Shown here piece after piece: positions 1 to 6,979 of a stretch of 12,886 nt of DNA (position 1 is the stretch's first letter; the number at the start of each line of letters is the position of its first letter). Both the position numbers and the translations under genes were made by a program. The notes beneath the pieces were generated by a model that saw nothing but the letters and a program-made list of their open reading frames with translations, was not told the DNA's origin and made no database searches. The stretch comes from an uncultured Acetobacter sp. (GTDB taxonomy: Bacteria; Pseudomonadota; Alphaproteobacteria; Acetobacterales; Acetobacteraceae): NCBI RefSeq assembly GCF_937875265.1, contig NZ_CALLXM010000303.1, positions 1-12,886 on the forward strand. Reading direction: 5' to 3'.

Positions 1-177
1 GATCACCGACCACCCGTCAACACCATCCATCATAAAAAGTTCAAAAAACTTCGTCCTATTTTTTGGATAAGACCAAAACCCCAGTTTACCGCCAGTTTTC
101 AAGGGAGTAGCGTCATTTCTTTCTTCTCAGTGTCCGCCAAACCCCATGCAGGCACAGCTTTGAACAGGAAACGCCTC

Positions 178-225
<48 letters not shown>

Positions 226-232
226 ACCTCAT

Positions 233-262
233 ACGACTGGCTTAAAGCGTCTTATATATAAG
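233..262 (+). promoter_or_regulatory. Candidate promoter of the sphingolipid operon
   Basis: The hexamer TATAAG at 257-262 matches five of six positions of the sigma70 -10 consensus. Eighteen bases upstream is ACGACT (233-238), which shares only the GAC core with TTGACA. The -10 sits inside a perfect 12-base palindrome, CTTATATATAAG (251-262). The predicted start near 269 falls in a second palindrome at 265-278. The leader would be about 220 nt. This is a pattern-level call; the weak -35 suggests an activator or an alpha-proteobacterial variant promoter. Confidence 0.3.
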
Positions 263-264
263 AG

Positions 265-278
265 CCCTTAAATAAGGG
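265..278. promoter_or_regulatory. Possible operator palindrome
   Basis: CCCTTAAATAAGGG is an inverted repeat with perfect 6-base arms and a 2-base centre. It lies two bases after the 12-base palindrome at 251-262 and over the predicted transcription start. The arrangement fits a repressor site, but no regulator gene is in the window to match it with. It could also be a chance feature of AT-rich DNA. Confidence 0.3.
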
Positions 279-490
279 TCCCGCGCCCCTCTCCATGCTC
301 ACGCGAGATCACGGAAAAGCTGGCTATAGTGCCCCTGCCCCGCTTTGAACGGCCTTGACTATATGGAGCGTGCCACGATTTGTGCATGAGTGCAGGTTAC
401 CTTACCGCACGTAGACAGGTTGATGAGGCACATGATGACGCGAGCGACCATTCCAGATCAGGCCTCAACACAAGGGGTGTTATTTAACTG

Positions 491-1621
491 ATGCGCGTTC
501 TTTTTCCTTACATCGCACAGCCGCACCAAACCTTGCATTCTCTGCCGATTGCAATGGAAATTGCCAGCAGACACCCTGAGACAGAAGTCCACATTGCCTG
601 CGCTACTCAGGCTCATCTGGATTATGCGCAATCCCTTGCGTCTTATTATCCGGAATCGAGAGCCAGCTTTGAACTCCTGCACCTCCCCAACCTGATCCGT
701 GAGCGTGTTGAACGGCATGGCCACACCGTTTTTTCCCGTCTGGCGAGCCTTTTTTTCAACAAGAAATATTTCTCTACGTTTCAGGGTATTGTGGTTCCCG
801 AGCGCACTTCCCTCTATTTAAGGAAGCTTGGCGTCAGACAGCCACGCCTGATCTGGACCCGTCATGGGGCTGGTGACCGTGCTATTGGTTTTGCCCGGGA
901 CGTGAAGAACTTTGACTATGTTCTTATGGCTGGGAAAAAGGTCGAACAGCGGCTTCTGGCTCAGGGCGCCATCCGTCCGGGCCATTATCATACGGGCGTT
1001 TACGCCAAGTTTGACATGGTCCGCCGCATGCGCAGCACGGCTTCACGCCTGTTCAATAACAATCGCCCGACTGTTCTTTATAATCCGCACTTCAATGCGC
1101 GCCTTTCGTCCTGGCCACACATGGGGCTGAATATTCTCAGCCATTTTGCCAATCAGGATCGTTATAATCTGATTTTTGCCCCGCATTATCGGCTGTTTGA
1201 TAATCGCCGGACTGAAGCGGCTCAACTGAAGCGCGCCTTTGGCGGGCATCCGCATATGATTGTGGATACCGGCAGCACCCGCAGCATTGATATGACCTAC
1301 ACCTCTGCCGCCGACCTTTATCTAGGTGATGCAAGTTCGCAGATTGCAGAGTTTCTCATCCATCCGCGCCCGTGTGTTTTCCTGAACGCACATAACGTTG
1401 CGTGGCAGGGAGATGAGAACTATCGCTTCTGGACTCTTGGCCCTGTGCTGGACCAGCTGGAAACCCTCTCTGAAGACATCGATGGCGCATTTTCTTCACA
1501 TGGTGCTTTCGTAAATCTCCAAAAAGACTATATACGCGACACGTTCGATCTCACGGGGGACGAACCAACTGCGCCGGTAGGGGCCGACGCTATTATAGAT
1601 TTTCTTCGAATGGCTAGCTGA
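491..1621 (+). CDS. Putative CDP-glycerol glycerophosphotransferase-like GT-B protein
   Basis: This 376-residue protein has the look of a GT-B transferase of the TagB/TagF (CDP-glycerol glycerophosphotransferase) type. Visible marks are an HGAGDR loop at 125-130, VLYNPHFN at 195-202, IFAPHY at 228-233, and near the C-terminus ADLYLGDASS (274-283) followed by EFLIHPRPCVFLN (287-299). The last segment resembles the family's 'D-SS-E/D-F-----P-i-f' donor-site region. No signal peptide or membrane helix is evident, so it is probably cytosolic or membrane-peripheral. It is the first gene of the sphingoid-base operon, and its TGA overlaps the next ATG by one base (TGATG), so the two are likely translationally coupled. 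By context it may transfer a polar head group to a sphingolipid; that is inference. It could instead be a more general polysaccharide or glycosyl transferase. The start at 491 has AAGGGG upstream. Confidence 0.55.
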   Translation: MRVLFPYIAQPHQTLHSLPIAMEIASRHPETEVHIACATQAHLDYAQSLASYYPESRASFELLHLPNLIRERVERHGHTVFSRLASLFFNKKYFSTFQGIVVPERTSLYLRKLGVRQPRLIWTRHGAGDRAIGFARDVKNFDYVLMAGKKVEQRLLAQGAIRPGHYHTGVYAKFDMVRRMRSTASRLFNNNRPTVLYNPHFNARLSSWPHMGLNILSHFANQDRYNLIFAPHYRLFDNRRTEAAQLKRAFGGHPHMIVDTGSTRSIDMTYTSAADLYLGDASSQIAEFLIHPRPCVFLNAHNVAWQGDENYRFWTLGPVLDQLETLSEDIDGAFSSHGAFVNLQKDYIRDTFDLTGDEPTAPVGADAIIDFLRMAS

Positions 1622-3396
1622 TGAACGTTTTAAATCCTGCATCTTCACTTTCTAACGAAGAGGCCCTGCAGCCGGTTCCCACCGCTTCTGGTCAGCAGCG
1701 CCGCTACGGAGATTTTGCAACATTCCCTGCCGCACTGGATTACGCAGCGCAGGGTACGGCAGGCTTTAATATCTATTCCGGCAGGGGCGTTCTGCTGGAA
1801 GCTCTGCCGTATAGCAAACTCCGTGAGCAGGCGATTGAGACCGGTTTGCGCCTGCTGGGCATGGGCCTGCAGGCGGGTGACCGGGTCGCTATTGTCGCTG
1901 AGAGCGATGGCGACTTTGCCCGTATTTTCTTTGGTTGCCAGTATGCCGGCCTCGTTGCTGCCCCCCTCCCCCTGCCCGTCGCTTTTGCGGGGAAAGAGAC
2001 GTATCTGACCACTCTGCGCGGTATGATTACCAGTGCGGGTGCCAGTGCGGTGATTATCCCGCAAATTATTGAAGGCTGGACCGATGATATCGTCAGCGGC
2101 ATGGGGCTGGCGTTCGCAGGCTCCCCGACTGAACTGATGGAACGGCCTGTGCCAGACATGGCGCTGCCGGAAATTCACCCGACATCTCTGTCTTATCTTC
2201 AGTTTTCTTCTGGCAGCACCCGCTCTCCGATGGGTGTGTGTGTCAGTCAGCGTTCCGGCATGGCTAACGTTGCTGCCATTGCGCATGATGGCCTGTGTGT
2301 TCGTGAAACTGGCGACCGCTGCGTTTCCTGGCTGCCGCTTTATCATGACATGGGACTGGTCGGTTTCTTCCTGACCCCCATGACCTGCCAGCTGACGGTT
2401 GATCTGCTGCCAACCCGTGAATTTGCACGCCGCCCGCATGTCTGGCTGGACCTGATCAGCCGCAACCGGGGCACCATCGCCTACAGCCCGTCTTTTGGGT
2501 ATGAGCTGTGCGCACGTCGCCCGGCATCAGCTGAACTGGACCTGTCCTGCTGGCGCATTGCCGGAATTGGCGGCGACATGATCCGTCCGCATATTCTGAA
2601 AGAGTTTTCTGAACGATTTGAATCTGTTGGCTTCAGTGCAAAAGCATTTGTCGCCAGCTACGGTATGGCTGAAGCGACGCTAGCGATCAGCTTTGTGCCG
2701 CTGAACTCCGGCATTGAAACCGATACCATTGATCTTCCGGCACTGGAAAACGATGGTGTTGCCCGCGTCGCGACGGATCCTTCCTCACCGACAAGAACCT
2801 TCGTGGTTTGCGGTAAAGTTCTGCCGGGCCATCAGCTGGAAGTGCGTGACCCGGAAGGGCATGTGCTGAGTGACCGTCAGATTGGCACCATTTTTGTGCA
2901 TGGTCCGAGCCTGATGGATGGCTATTTCCGTAAACCGGCCGATACTGAACAGGTGCTTGATAAAGACAGATGGCTTAACACAGGTGACCTTGGCTACATG
3001 CTGAATGGTCAGATTGTGGTCACAGGCCGCGCCAAGGATCTGATTATCATTAATGGCCGTAACATCTGGCCGCAGGATCTGGAATGGTCTGCCGAGAGCC
3101 ATATCCCTGCCCTGCGCAGCCGCGATGTGGCCGTGTTCTCCTTGGAAAAAGGGGAACATGAGGAAATAGTCGCGCTGATCCAGTGCCGCGTAACGTCTCC
3201 TGAAGCGCGTGAGGCTCTGCGTTCAGAAGCAACCAGCCTCTTCCGCCGCCTGCATGGCGTGGATGTTTCTGTGGTTCTGGTGCCTCCTCATGCTCTGCCG
3301 CAGACCTCTTCTGGTAAACTGACACGCGCCAAAGCTCGTAAAATGTTCCAGACAGGCATGTTTGAACCGCAGCCCGAAGCAGCCTCTGCCTGCTAA
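1621..3396 (+). CDS. aasR: Fatty-acyl-AMP ligase / acyl-ACP synthetase for sphingolipid synthesis
   Basis: This 591-residue adenylate-forming enzyme activates a free fatty acid with ATP and should load it onto the adjacent acyl carrier protein. The AMP-binding P-loop is FSSGSTRSPMG (195-205). WLPLYHDMGLVG (237-248) is typical of fatty-acyl-AMP ligases. SYGMAEAT (346-353), TGDLGYM (454-460) and GRAKDLIIINGRN (469-481) are the later core motifs. Lys566 in SSGKLTRAK is the expected catalytic lysine of the small C-terminal domain. Length is normal for a stand-alone ligase; there is no fused carrier domain, which matches the separate ACP gene that follows. Start and upstream stop overlap by one base. 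In Caulobacter an acyl-ACP synthetase (AasR) in the spt cluster plays this role; the symbol is by analogy. A ligase forming acyl-CoA is less likely given the ACP neighbour. Confidence 0.85.
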   Translation: MNVLNPASSLSNEEALQPVPTASGQQRRYGDFATFPAALDYAAQGTAGFNIYSGRGVLLEALPYSKLREQAIETGLRLLGMGLQAGDRVAIVAESDGDFARIFFGCQYAGLVAAPLPLPVAFAGKETYLTTLRGMITSAGASAVIIPQIIEGWTDDIVSGMGLAFAGSPTELMERPVPDMALPEIHPTSLSYLQFSSGSTRSPMGVCVSQRSGMANVAAIAHDGLCVRETGDRCVSWLPLYHDMGLVGFFLTPMTCQLTVDLLPTREFARRPHVWLDLISRNRGTIAYSPSFGYELCARRPASAELDLSCWRIAGIGGDMIRPHILKEFSERFESVGFSAKAFVASYGMAEATLAISFVPLNSGIETDTIDLPALENDGVARVATDPSSPTRTFVVCGKVLPGHQLEVRDPEGHVLSDRQIGTIFVHGPSLMDGYFRKPADTEQVLDKDRWLNTGDLGYMLNGQIVVTGRAKDLIIINGRNIWPQDLEWSAESHIPALRSRDVAVFSLEKGEHEEIVALIQCRVTSPEAREALRSEATSLFRRLHGVDVSVVLVPPHALPQTSSGKLTRAKARKMFQTGMFEPQPEAASAC

Positions 3397-3418
3397 AGCG
3401 GGAAAAAAGGATTTTAAA

Positions 3419-3670
3419 ATGAGCGAAACCGTTGAAAGCGTTTCTGCGCTGATCATCCAGAAGCTTCTCGCCAATCCGAAAGTGCCGCGCGATATCGATG
3501 GCAACTGCAAGATCATGGACGATCTGGCATTTGATTCTCTGGCAGTCATGAACTTTGTCATGGAAGTGGAAGACAGTATGGATGTGTCTGTTCCGCTCGA
3601 CAAACTGGCTGATATCCGAACCATCAATGACCTTGCCGCCTGCGTTGTTGATCTAAAAAACAAAGGCTGA
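3419..3670 (+). CDS. acpR: Acyl carrier protein dedicated to sphingolipid synthesis
   Basis: This is a small acidic carrier protein of 83 residues. The 4'-phosphopantetheine attachment serine is Ser40 in DDLAFDSLAVMNF (34-46), the usual D-S-L context. It should carry the long acyl chain made by the upstream ligase and present it to serine palmitoyltransferase. I place the start at the ATG at 3419, because AAGGA (3407-3411) sits seven bases upstream and the residue count then matches ordinary ACPs. The open frame extends upstream to a TTG at 3362, but that would add a non-homologous basic tail and overlap the ligase gene. The next gene starts six bases after the stop. The symbol follows the Caulobacter naming of the ACP in the spt cluster and is an analogy. 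Confidence 0.9.
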   Translation: MSETVESVSALIIQKLLANPKVPRDIDGNCKIMDDLAFDSLAVMNFVMEVEDSMDVSVPLDKLADIRTINDLAACVVDLKNKG

Positions 3671-3676
3671 ACACGT

Positions 3677-4885
3677 ATGACGTCCCTGTTTTCCAAGTTT
3701 GACGGCATTGCAGGTTCACTCGGCGCCCTGATGGAAGCCGGCGGACGCAACCCGTTCTCTGTTGTGATCGAAAAACCCGTCTCTTCAACGGTTGGCATTA
3801 TTGAAAGCCGCGAGACGCTTCTTTTTGGCACCAATAACTATCTGGGCCTCAGCCAGTCCCCTCGCGCCATCAAAGCTGCGCAGGACACTGTGGCTGCTTG
3901 TGGTGTCGGCACGACCGGCTCGCGCATTGCCAACGGCACACAGTCCCTGCATCGGGAACTTGAACGCCGTATTGCCGACTATTTTGGTCGCCGCGATGCG
4001 ATGGTGTTCTCCACCGGGTATCAGGCCAATCTGGGCATGATCTCCACGCTGGCAGGCAAAGATGACTATCTGATTCTGGATGCTGATAGTCATGCCAGTA
4101 TTTATGATGGCAGCCGCCTCAGCCCCGCGCAGGTCATTCGTTTCCGGCATAACGATGCGGATGACCTCTACAAACGCCTGAAGCGTCTGGATGGGACACC
4201 CGGCGCAAAGCTGATTGTTGTGGAAGGTATTTATTCCATGACCGGCAATGTCGCTCCGATTGCCGAAATGGCCGCCGTAAAGCGGGAAACCGGTGCCTAT
4301 CTGCTGGTTGATGAAGCCCATTCCTTTGGTGTGATGGGCGAAAAAGGTCTGGGCGTTGCAGAACAGGCCGGTGTTGGAGCGGATGTAGACTTTATTGTCG
4401 GCACCTTCTCCAAAAGCCTTGGCACCGTTGGCGGCTACTGTGTGTCCGATCATCCGGAACTGGAACTCGTACGGTTGAACTGCCGTCCCTACATGTTCAC
4501 AGCCTCACTGCCTCCGGAAATCATTGCTGCCACCATGGCCGCTCTGGAAGACATGGCGGAACACCCAGAACTCCGCACGCAGCTGATGACCAATGCAGCC
4601 CACCTGCATTCAGGCCTTCACCGCCTTGGCCTGAATGCCAGCAAACAGGTTAGCCCGGTCATTGCTGTAACTCTGGAAGAAATTGGGCAGGCCATTGTGA
4701 TGTGGAACCGCCTGCTTGACCTTGGGGTTTACGTCAATCTCAGCCTGCCGCCGGCAACACCGGACTCTCGCCCACTGCTGCGCTGCTCTGTGATGGCAAC
4801 ACACACCGCAGCCCAGATCGACAAAGCGATTGATATCTTCCGTCAGGCTGCTCTGGATGCCAAAGCGCTTCCTGCTGCCGCCTAA
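3677..4885 (+). CDS. spt: Serine palmitoyltransferase (PLP-dependent)
   Basis: This 402-residue alpha-oxoamine synthase condenses a long-chain acyl thioester with L-serine to give 3-oxosphinganine, the first committed step to sphingolipids. PLP-fold marks are FGTNNYLGL (50-58), TGSRIANGTQSLH (80-92), the ring-stacking His139 in DADSHAS, VDEAHSFG (211-218) with Asp212 and His215, and the Schiff-base Lys246 in GTFSKSLGT. Arg369 in PLLRC is the likely substrate-carboxylate arginine. Sequence alone does not fully separate it from 7-keto-8-aminopelargonate or aminolevulinate synthases. The preceding acyl-ACP synthetase and ACP decide for serine palmitoyltransferase and suggest acyl-ACP as donor. 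AAAGG at 3662-3666 is a plausible ribosome site. Its TAA overlaps the stop codon of the convergent gene. Confidence 0.9.
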   Translation: MTSLFSKFDGIAGSLGALMEAGGRNPFSVVIEKPVSSTVGIIESRETLLFGTNNYLGLSQSPRAIKAAQDTVAACGVGTTGSRIANGTQSLHRELERRIADYFGRRDAMVFSTGYQANLGMISTLAGKDDYLILDADSHASIYDGSRLSPAQVIRFRHNDADDLYKRLKRLDGTPGAKLIVVEGIYSMTGNVAPIAEMAAVKRETGAYLLVDEAHSFGVMGEKGLGVAEQAGVGADVDFIVGTFSKSLGTVGGYCVSDHPELELVRLNCRPYMFTASLPPEIIAATMAALEDMAEHPELRTQLMTNAAHLHSGLHRLGLNASKQVSPVIAVTLEEIGQAIVMWNRLLDLGVYVNLSLPPATPDSRPLLRCSVMATHTAAQIDKAIDIFRQAALDAKALPAAA

Positions 4886-4893
4886 GAGCGCTT
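4863..4893. terminator. Possible weak bidirectional hairpin at convergent gene ends
   Basis: AAGCGCT (4863-4869) can pair with AGCGCTT (4887-4893), giving a 7-bp stem with a 17-base loop that contains the two overlapping stop codons. No strong T run follows on either strand, so intrinsic termination would be poor. There is no other terminator-like structure between the two converging operons. Confidence 0.2.
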
Positions 4894-5868
4894 AAAAGCC
4901 CCTTTGCGCCACAGCCCCCAGACCAGCGGGGGCGCGGCAAGCAAGGGGTGCTTTTCAGCAAATGGCGTCAAAGGCACTTTTATCCCGCTATGGCGCTCTA
5001 TTTTCCACACGGCATAGCGGGCACCCCCGGTAAACGTATACGCCGCCTTCATCAGGCGCAGGATATTCAGCGGACGCCCTAACCTCCGTCGCACCTGCCA
5101 TGCCTGTTCTGCCCGGAATTTCTGCGCAGACGTTACAAGAGGCCGCACCTCTTCTCCTACCTGCTCATAAGGCTGCCCCGCAACCTGCCAGCACGGCAGC
5201 AGCAGATGCCTGTAGCGATCCTGATAATTAGCGACAATCCCTGTCCCACGGCCTGCTTTTTCCACGCGGAGCTCTGTCTGGTAGGTCTGGCGGTAGAGGC
5301 CATTCCAGAACTCTTCTGTCTCGCCTTTTTCCGGGCCAAGAAACGCTGCCCAGCGCGCAGCAGTCAGAGTCGCGCGCATGACGCATCGACGCAATGTCTG
5401 GGCCGCCGCCGCATTCCGCTGCCAGACAAGCCGGACGGGCTGAGAAAAGCGTGCCCAGACCGTTGTATCCCACGCGCTGAAGCCGGTCAGTCTGTGGAAC
5501 TGCCCCTGAGTCAGAATGGCGACTTTGGCCCGCAAAGGGTGGCCATCAGCCTGAAATTCATAATATTCGACATTGGGCGGCAGGAGTGCATTCGCCACAC
5601 AGGCCAGACGCCCCCGCGGCCAGTCAGATTGCTTACGTACAATCACGTAGAAATCGAGCACCGTGTCTGCCTGAATGCCGCCCCGTAACCCGGAGCCGTA
5701 GAACAGCACCCCCAGAGGCTGAGCCGTTCCGACCATCTGCTCCACAAAATCCAGCACAGCAGGGCTAACCGGCGTTGTCAGTTCCTGCCTGATCTGCTCA
5801 TCAAGGAACCGAACGGCTTTGGCCTGACTGCCGGACGTGCGCCCCTGAAGAGTTTGCTGCTTCACCAT
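4882..5868 (-). CDS. Tam41-like nucleotidyltransferase, putative lipid-phosphate cytidylyltransferase
   Basis: This 328-residue protein carries a polymerase-beta-type nucleotidyltransferase signature, FYGSGLRGG (56-64) then TVLDFYVIV (69-77), with Asp72 and probably Asp68 as metal ligands. The order of later segments recalls Tam41/Mmp37, the CTP-dependent phosphatidate cytidylyltransferase: a W-x-N block with NALLPPNVEYY (93-103), AKVAIL (114-119) where Tam41 has its K-Y-G-V segment, a tryptophan-rich stretch ending FSQPVRLVW (141-149), and YRQTYQTELRVEKAG (192-206) followed by NYQDRY. That resemblance is from memory of the family, not an alignment. The start is the ATG at 5868, one base after the kinase stop, so translation is coupled; an in-frame ATG at 5958 would overlap the kinase by about 90 bases and is rejected. 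With the kinase it suggests a lipid to lipid-phosphate to CDP-lipid route. An unrelated nucleotidyltransferase function is possible. Confidence 0.6.
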   Translation of the reverse strand: MVKQQTLQGRTSGSQAKAVRFLDEQIRQELTTPVSPAVLDFVEQMVGTAQPLGVLFYGSGLRGGIQADTVLDFYVIVRKQSDWPRGRLACVANALLPPNVEYYEFQADGHPLRAKVAILTQGQFHRLTGFSAWDTTVWARFSQPVRLVWQRNAAAAQTLRRCVMRATLTAARWAAFLGPEKGETEEFWNGLYRQTYQTELRVEKAGRGTGIVANYQDRYRHLLLPCWQVAGQPYEQVGEEVRPLVTSAQKFRAEQAWQVRRRLGRPLNILRLMKAAYTFTGGARYAVWKIERHSGIKVPLTPFAEKHPLLAAPPLVWGLWRKGAFKRS

Positions 5869-5869
5869 A

Positions 5870-6850
5870 TTATGCCTGTAGGAAAGAGAGTGTCGGTCCT
5901 GCGGAAATTTCCAGACTTTGATCAGGCCCGGTTTCCAGAACCTCACCATCCAGCACAAAAGACTGCTCTGTGCTCAAAAGAATACGCGCGGCTGAACCGC
6001 TTACGTAAGCCGGATTTGTCCGCAGCCATGCCGGACTACGGCCGCGCAGTAAACTCCAGACAGCCCGCATCAGTTTTTTGGGGTTTGCGGCCACATCCAG
6101 ATAGCTGACGCCTTTATCAGGCAGCCTGTCTTCCCGCCAGAAAGGCCAGATGGCGTGCGGCAGGCAATGAAGCCCCGTGCACAGGAACAGAAAACGGTTG
6201 TGCGCAGCCAGCGCCCCTCCATCCAGCCCCAGCCCCACAGGGGTTCCGTCCAGCCAGCTTTGCCGCAGACGTGGCGTGATGATCTGACGCAGAGTTTCTG
6301 CCAACGTGATCAGCACGGCAGTGTCATGCGCATAATTTTTCAGGATGGCAGGCTGGTGCGCGATTTTAATGCCTCGCGTGAAGGCCCCCAGACCACCAAA
6401 AAAGCCCAGAACAGGTGCACGGTCCAATCCCGGCCAGGACACAACCAAAGGCTGCCGCCGTTTGACGTCTGATATCAGACGTCCCGAACTGGCTCGGTCC
6501 TGAAGCCGTTGCAAAGCGTCTTCCCCCCGCAGGCCAAAGCCGACATCAGCAGCGATCAGATTCGTATTGCCAGACGGCAGAACAGCAATCATCGGTAGTT
6601 TGTCTTTGGGGTAAGACGACGCATACAGCGCACTCAGCACATGCCCGACCGTGCCGTCTCCCCCATCAATCACCAGACAGCCGATCTCCTGCCGGGCCAT
6701 GTCTTCTATGGCATCATGCAGTTCGCTCTGCGTGACAGGCGAGAAAAACAGCGGCCCCAGCATAGTGCGCGCGCAATCCAGATATCGACTATCCGCCTTG
6801 AGATTGCGTCGGCTACGAGGATTATGAATCAAGGCAAAACGATCGGGCAC
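5870..6850 (-). CDS. Diacylglycerol/ceramide kinase-family lipid kinase
   Basis: This 326-residue protein is a DAGK-catalytic-domain lipid kinase that transfers the ATP gamma-phosphate to a lipid hydroxyl. IHNPRSRR (8-15) opens the fold, IDGGDGTVGH (61-70) holds the GGDGT nucleotide loop, LPSGNTN (91-97) is the second ATP-site motif, and LDGEVLE (300-306) near the C-terminus supplies the conserved D-G-E. Asp/Glu 301-303 are therefore likely catalytic. The start is a GTG at 6850; no in-frame ATG precedes it before a stop, and the fold begins only seven residues in. AAGAG lies about eight bases upstream. Sphingolipid context favours ceramide as substrate; a DAGK-type bacterial ceramide kinase (CpgB) is known in Caulobacter. 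Diacylglycerol or a sphingoid base remain possible. A perfect 20-bp palindrome lies inside the gene. Confidence 0.85.
   Translation of the reverse strand: MPDRFALIHNPRSRRNLKADSRYLDCARTMLGPLFFSPVTQSELHDAIEDMARQEIGCLVIDGGDGTVGHVLSALYASSYPKDKLPMIAVLPSGNTNLIAADVGFGLRGEDALQRLQDRASSGRLISDVKRRQPLVVSWPGLDRAPVLGFFGGLGAFTRGIKIAHQPAILKNYAHDTAVLITLAETLRQIITPRLRQSWLDGTPVGLGLDGGALAAHNRFLFLCTGLHCLPHAIWPFWREDRLPDKGVSYLDVAANPKKLMRAVWSLLRGRSPAWLRTNPAYVSGSAARILLSTEQSFVLDGEVLETGPDQSLEISAGPTLSFLQA
6464..6483. repeat. Perfect 20-bp palindrome inside the lipid-kinase gene
   Basis: GACGTCTGATATCAGACGTC equals its own reverse complement over all 20 bases. It covers kinase codons for roughly residues 123-129. It has no central loop, so it suits a symmetric protein-binding site better than an RNA hairpin. 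With equal base frequencies about 0.01 such sites are expected in a window of this size. Confidence 0.95.
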
Positions 6851-6889
6851 TCGGAAACTCTTGCTTTTGCAGATACGGTGCCAGCGCTT

Positions 6890-6917
6890 TTGCTCCGGCT
6901 TGTGGCGGTGGTATAAT
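6890..6917 (+). promoter_or_regulatory. Candidate promoter of the phosphoesterase-lptFG operon
   Basis: A perfect -10 hexamer TATAAT is at 6912-6917. The best -35 is TTGCTC at 6890-6895 with a 16-base spacer and only the TTG core conserved. Transcription would begin near 6924, giving about 56 bases of leader to the preferred start at 6980. It overlaps a minus-strand promoter. Confidence 0.45.
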
Positions 6918-6938
6918 TAGACTCACACCGCTTGTCAC
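6910..6938 (-). promoter_or_regulatory. Candidate promoter of the kinase-nucleotidyltransferase operon
   Basis: Read on the minus strand, GTGACA (6938-6933, five of six to consensus), a 17-base spacer and TATACC (6915-6910, four of six) form a good sigma70-type promoter. Transcription would start near 6903, about 53 bases before the GTG of the kinase. The -10 shares its TATA bases with the plus-strand promoter, so the two operons likely compete for polymerase. Confidence 0.45.
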
Positions 6939-6979
6939 ATGCTGTCCTGTCAGGCCCCCTGTGCCGGAGACCCTTTTTC

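Noticed and set aside
37..64. AAGTT/AACTT inverted repeat and T run as a strong terminator
   Set aside because: The stem is only five AT-rich pairs and the T run is separated from it; it could not be stable alone.
355..388. TTGACT at 355-360 as the -35 of the first operon
   Set aside because: At 16 to 18 bases downstream the candidate -10 sequences match at most two of six positions.
386..487. 33-codon plus-strand open frame ending three bases before the first gene and in the same frame as it
   Set aside because: The nearest purine-rich site (GGAG at 365-368) is 17 bases upstream and the peptide resembles nothing known. A TAA separates it from the gene; I cannot tell a leader peptide from chance.
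1645..2439. Long minus-strand open frame (264 codons) opposite the acyl-ACP synthetase
   Set aside because: It is the antisense shadow of a gene with full family motifs; its composition is not protein-like and it has no supporting start region.
3362..3418. N-terminal extension of the acyl carrier protein from a TTG
   Set aside because: The 3419 ATG has a well-spaced Shine-Dalgarno and gives a normal ACP length; the extension overlaps the ligase gene.
3785..4453. Minus-strand open frame (222 codons) opposite serine palmitoyltransferase
   Set aside because: Antisense shadow of a well-supported gene; no family motif.
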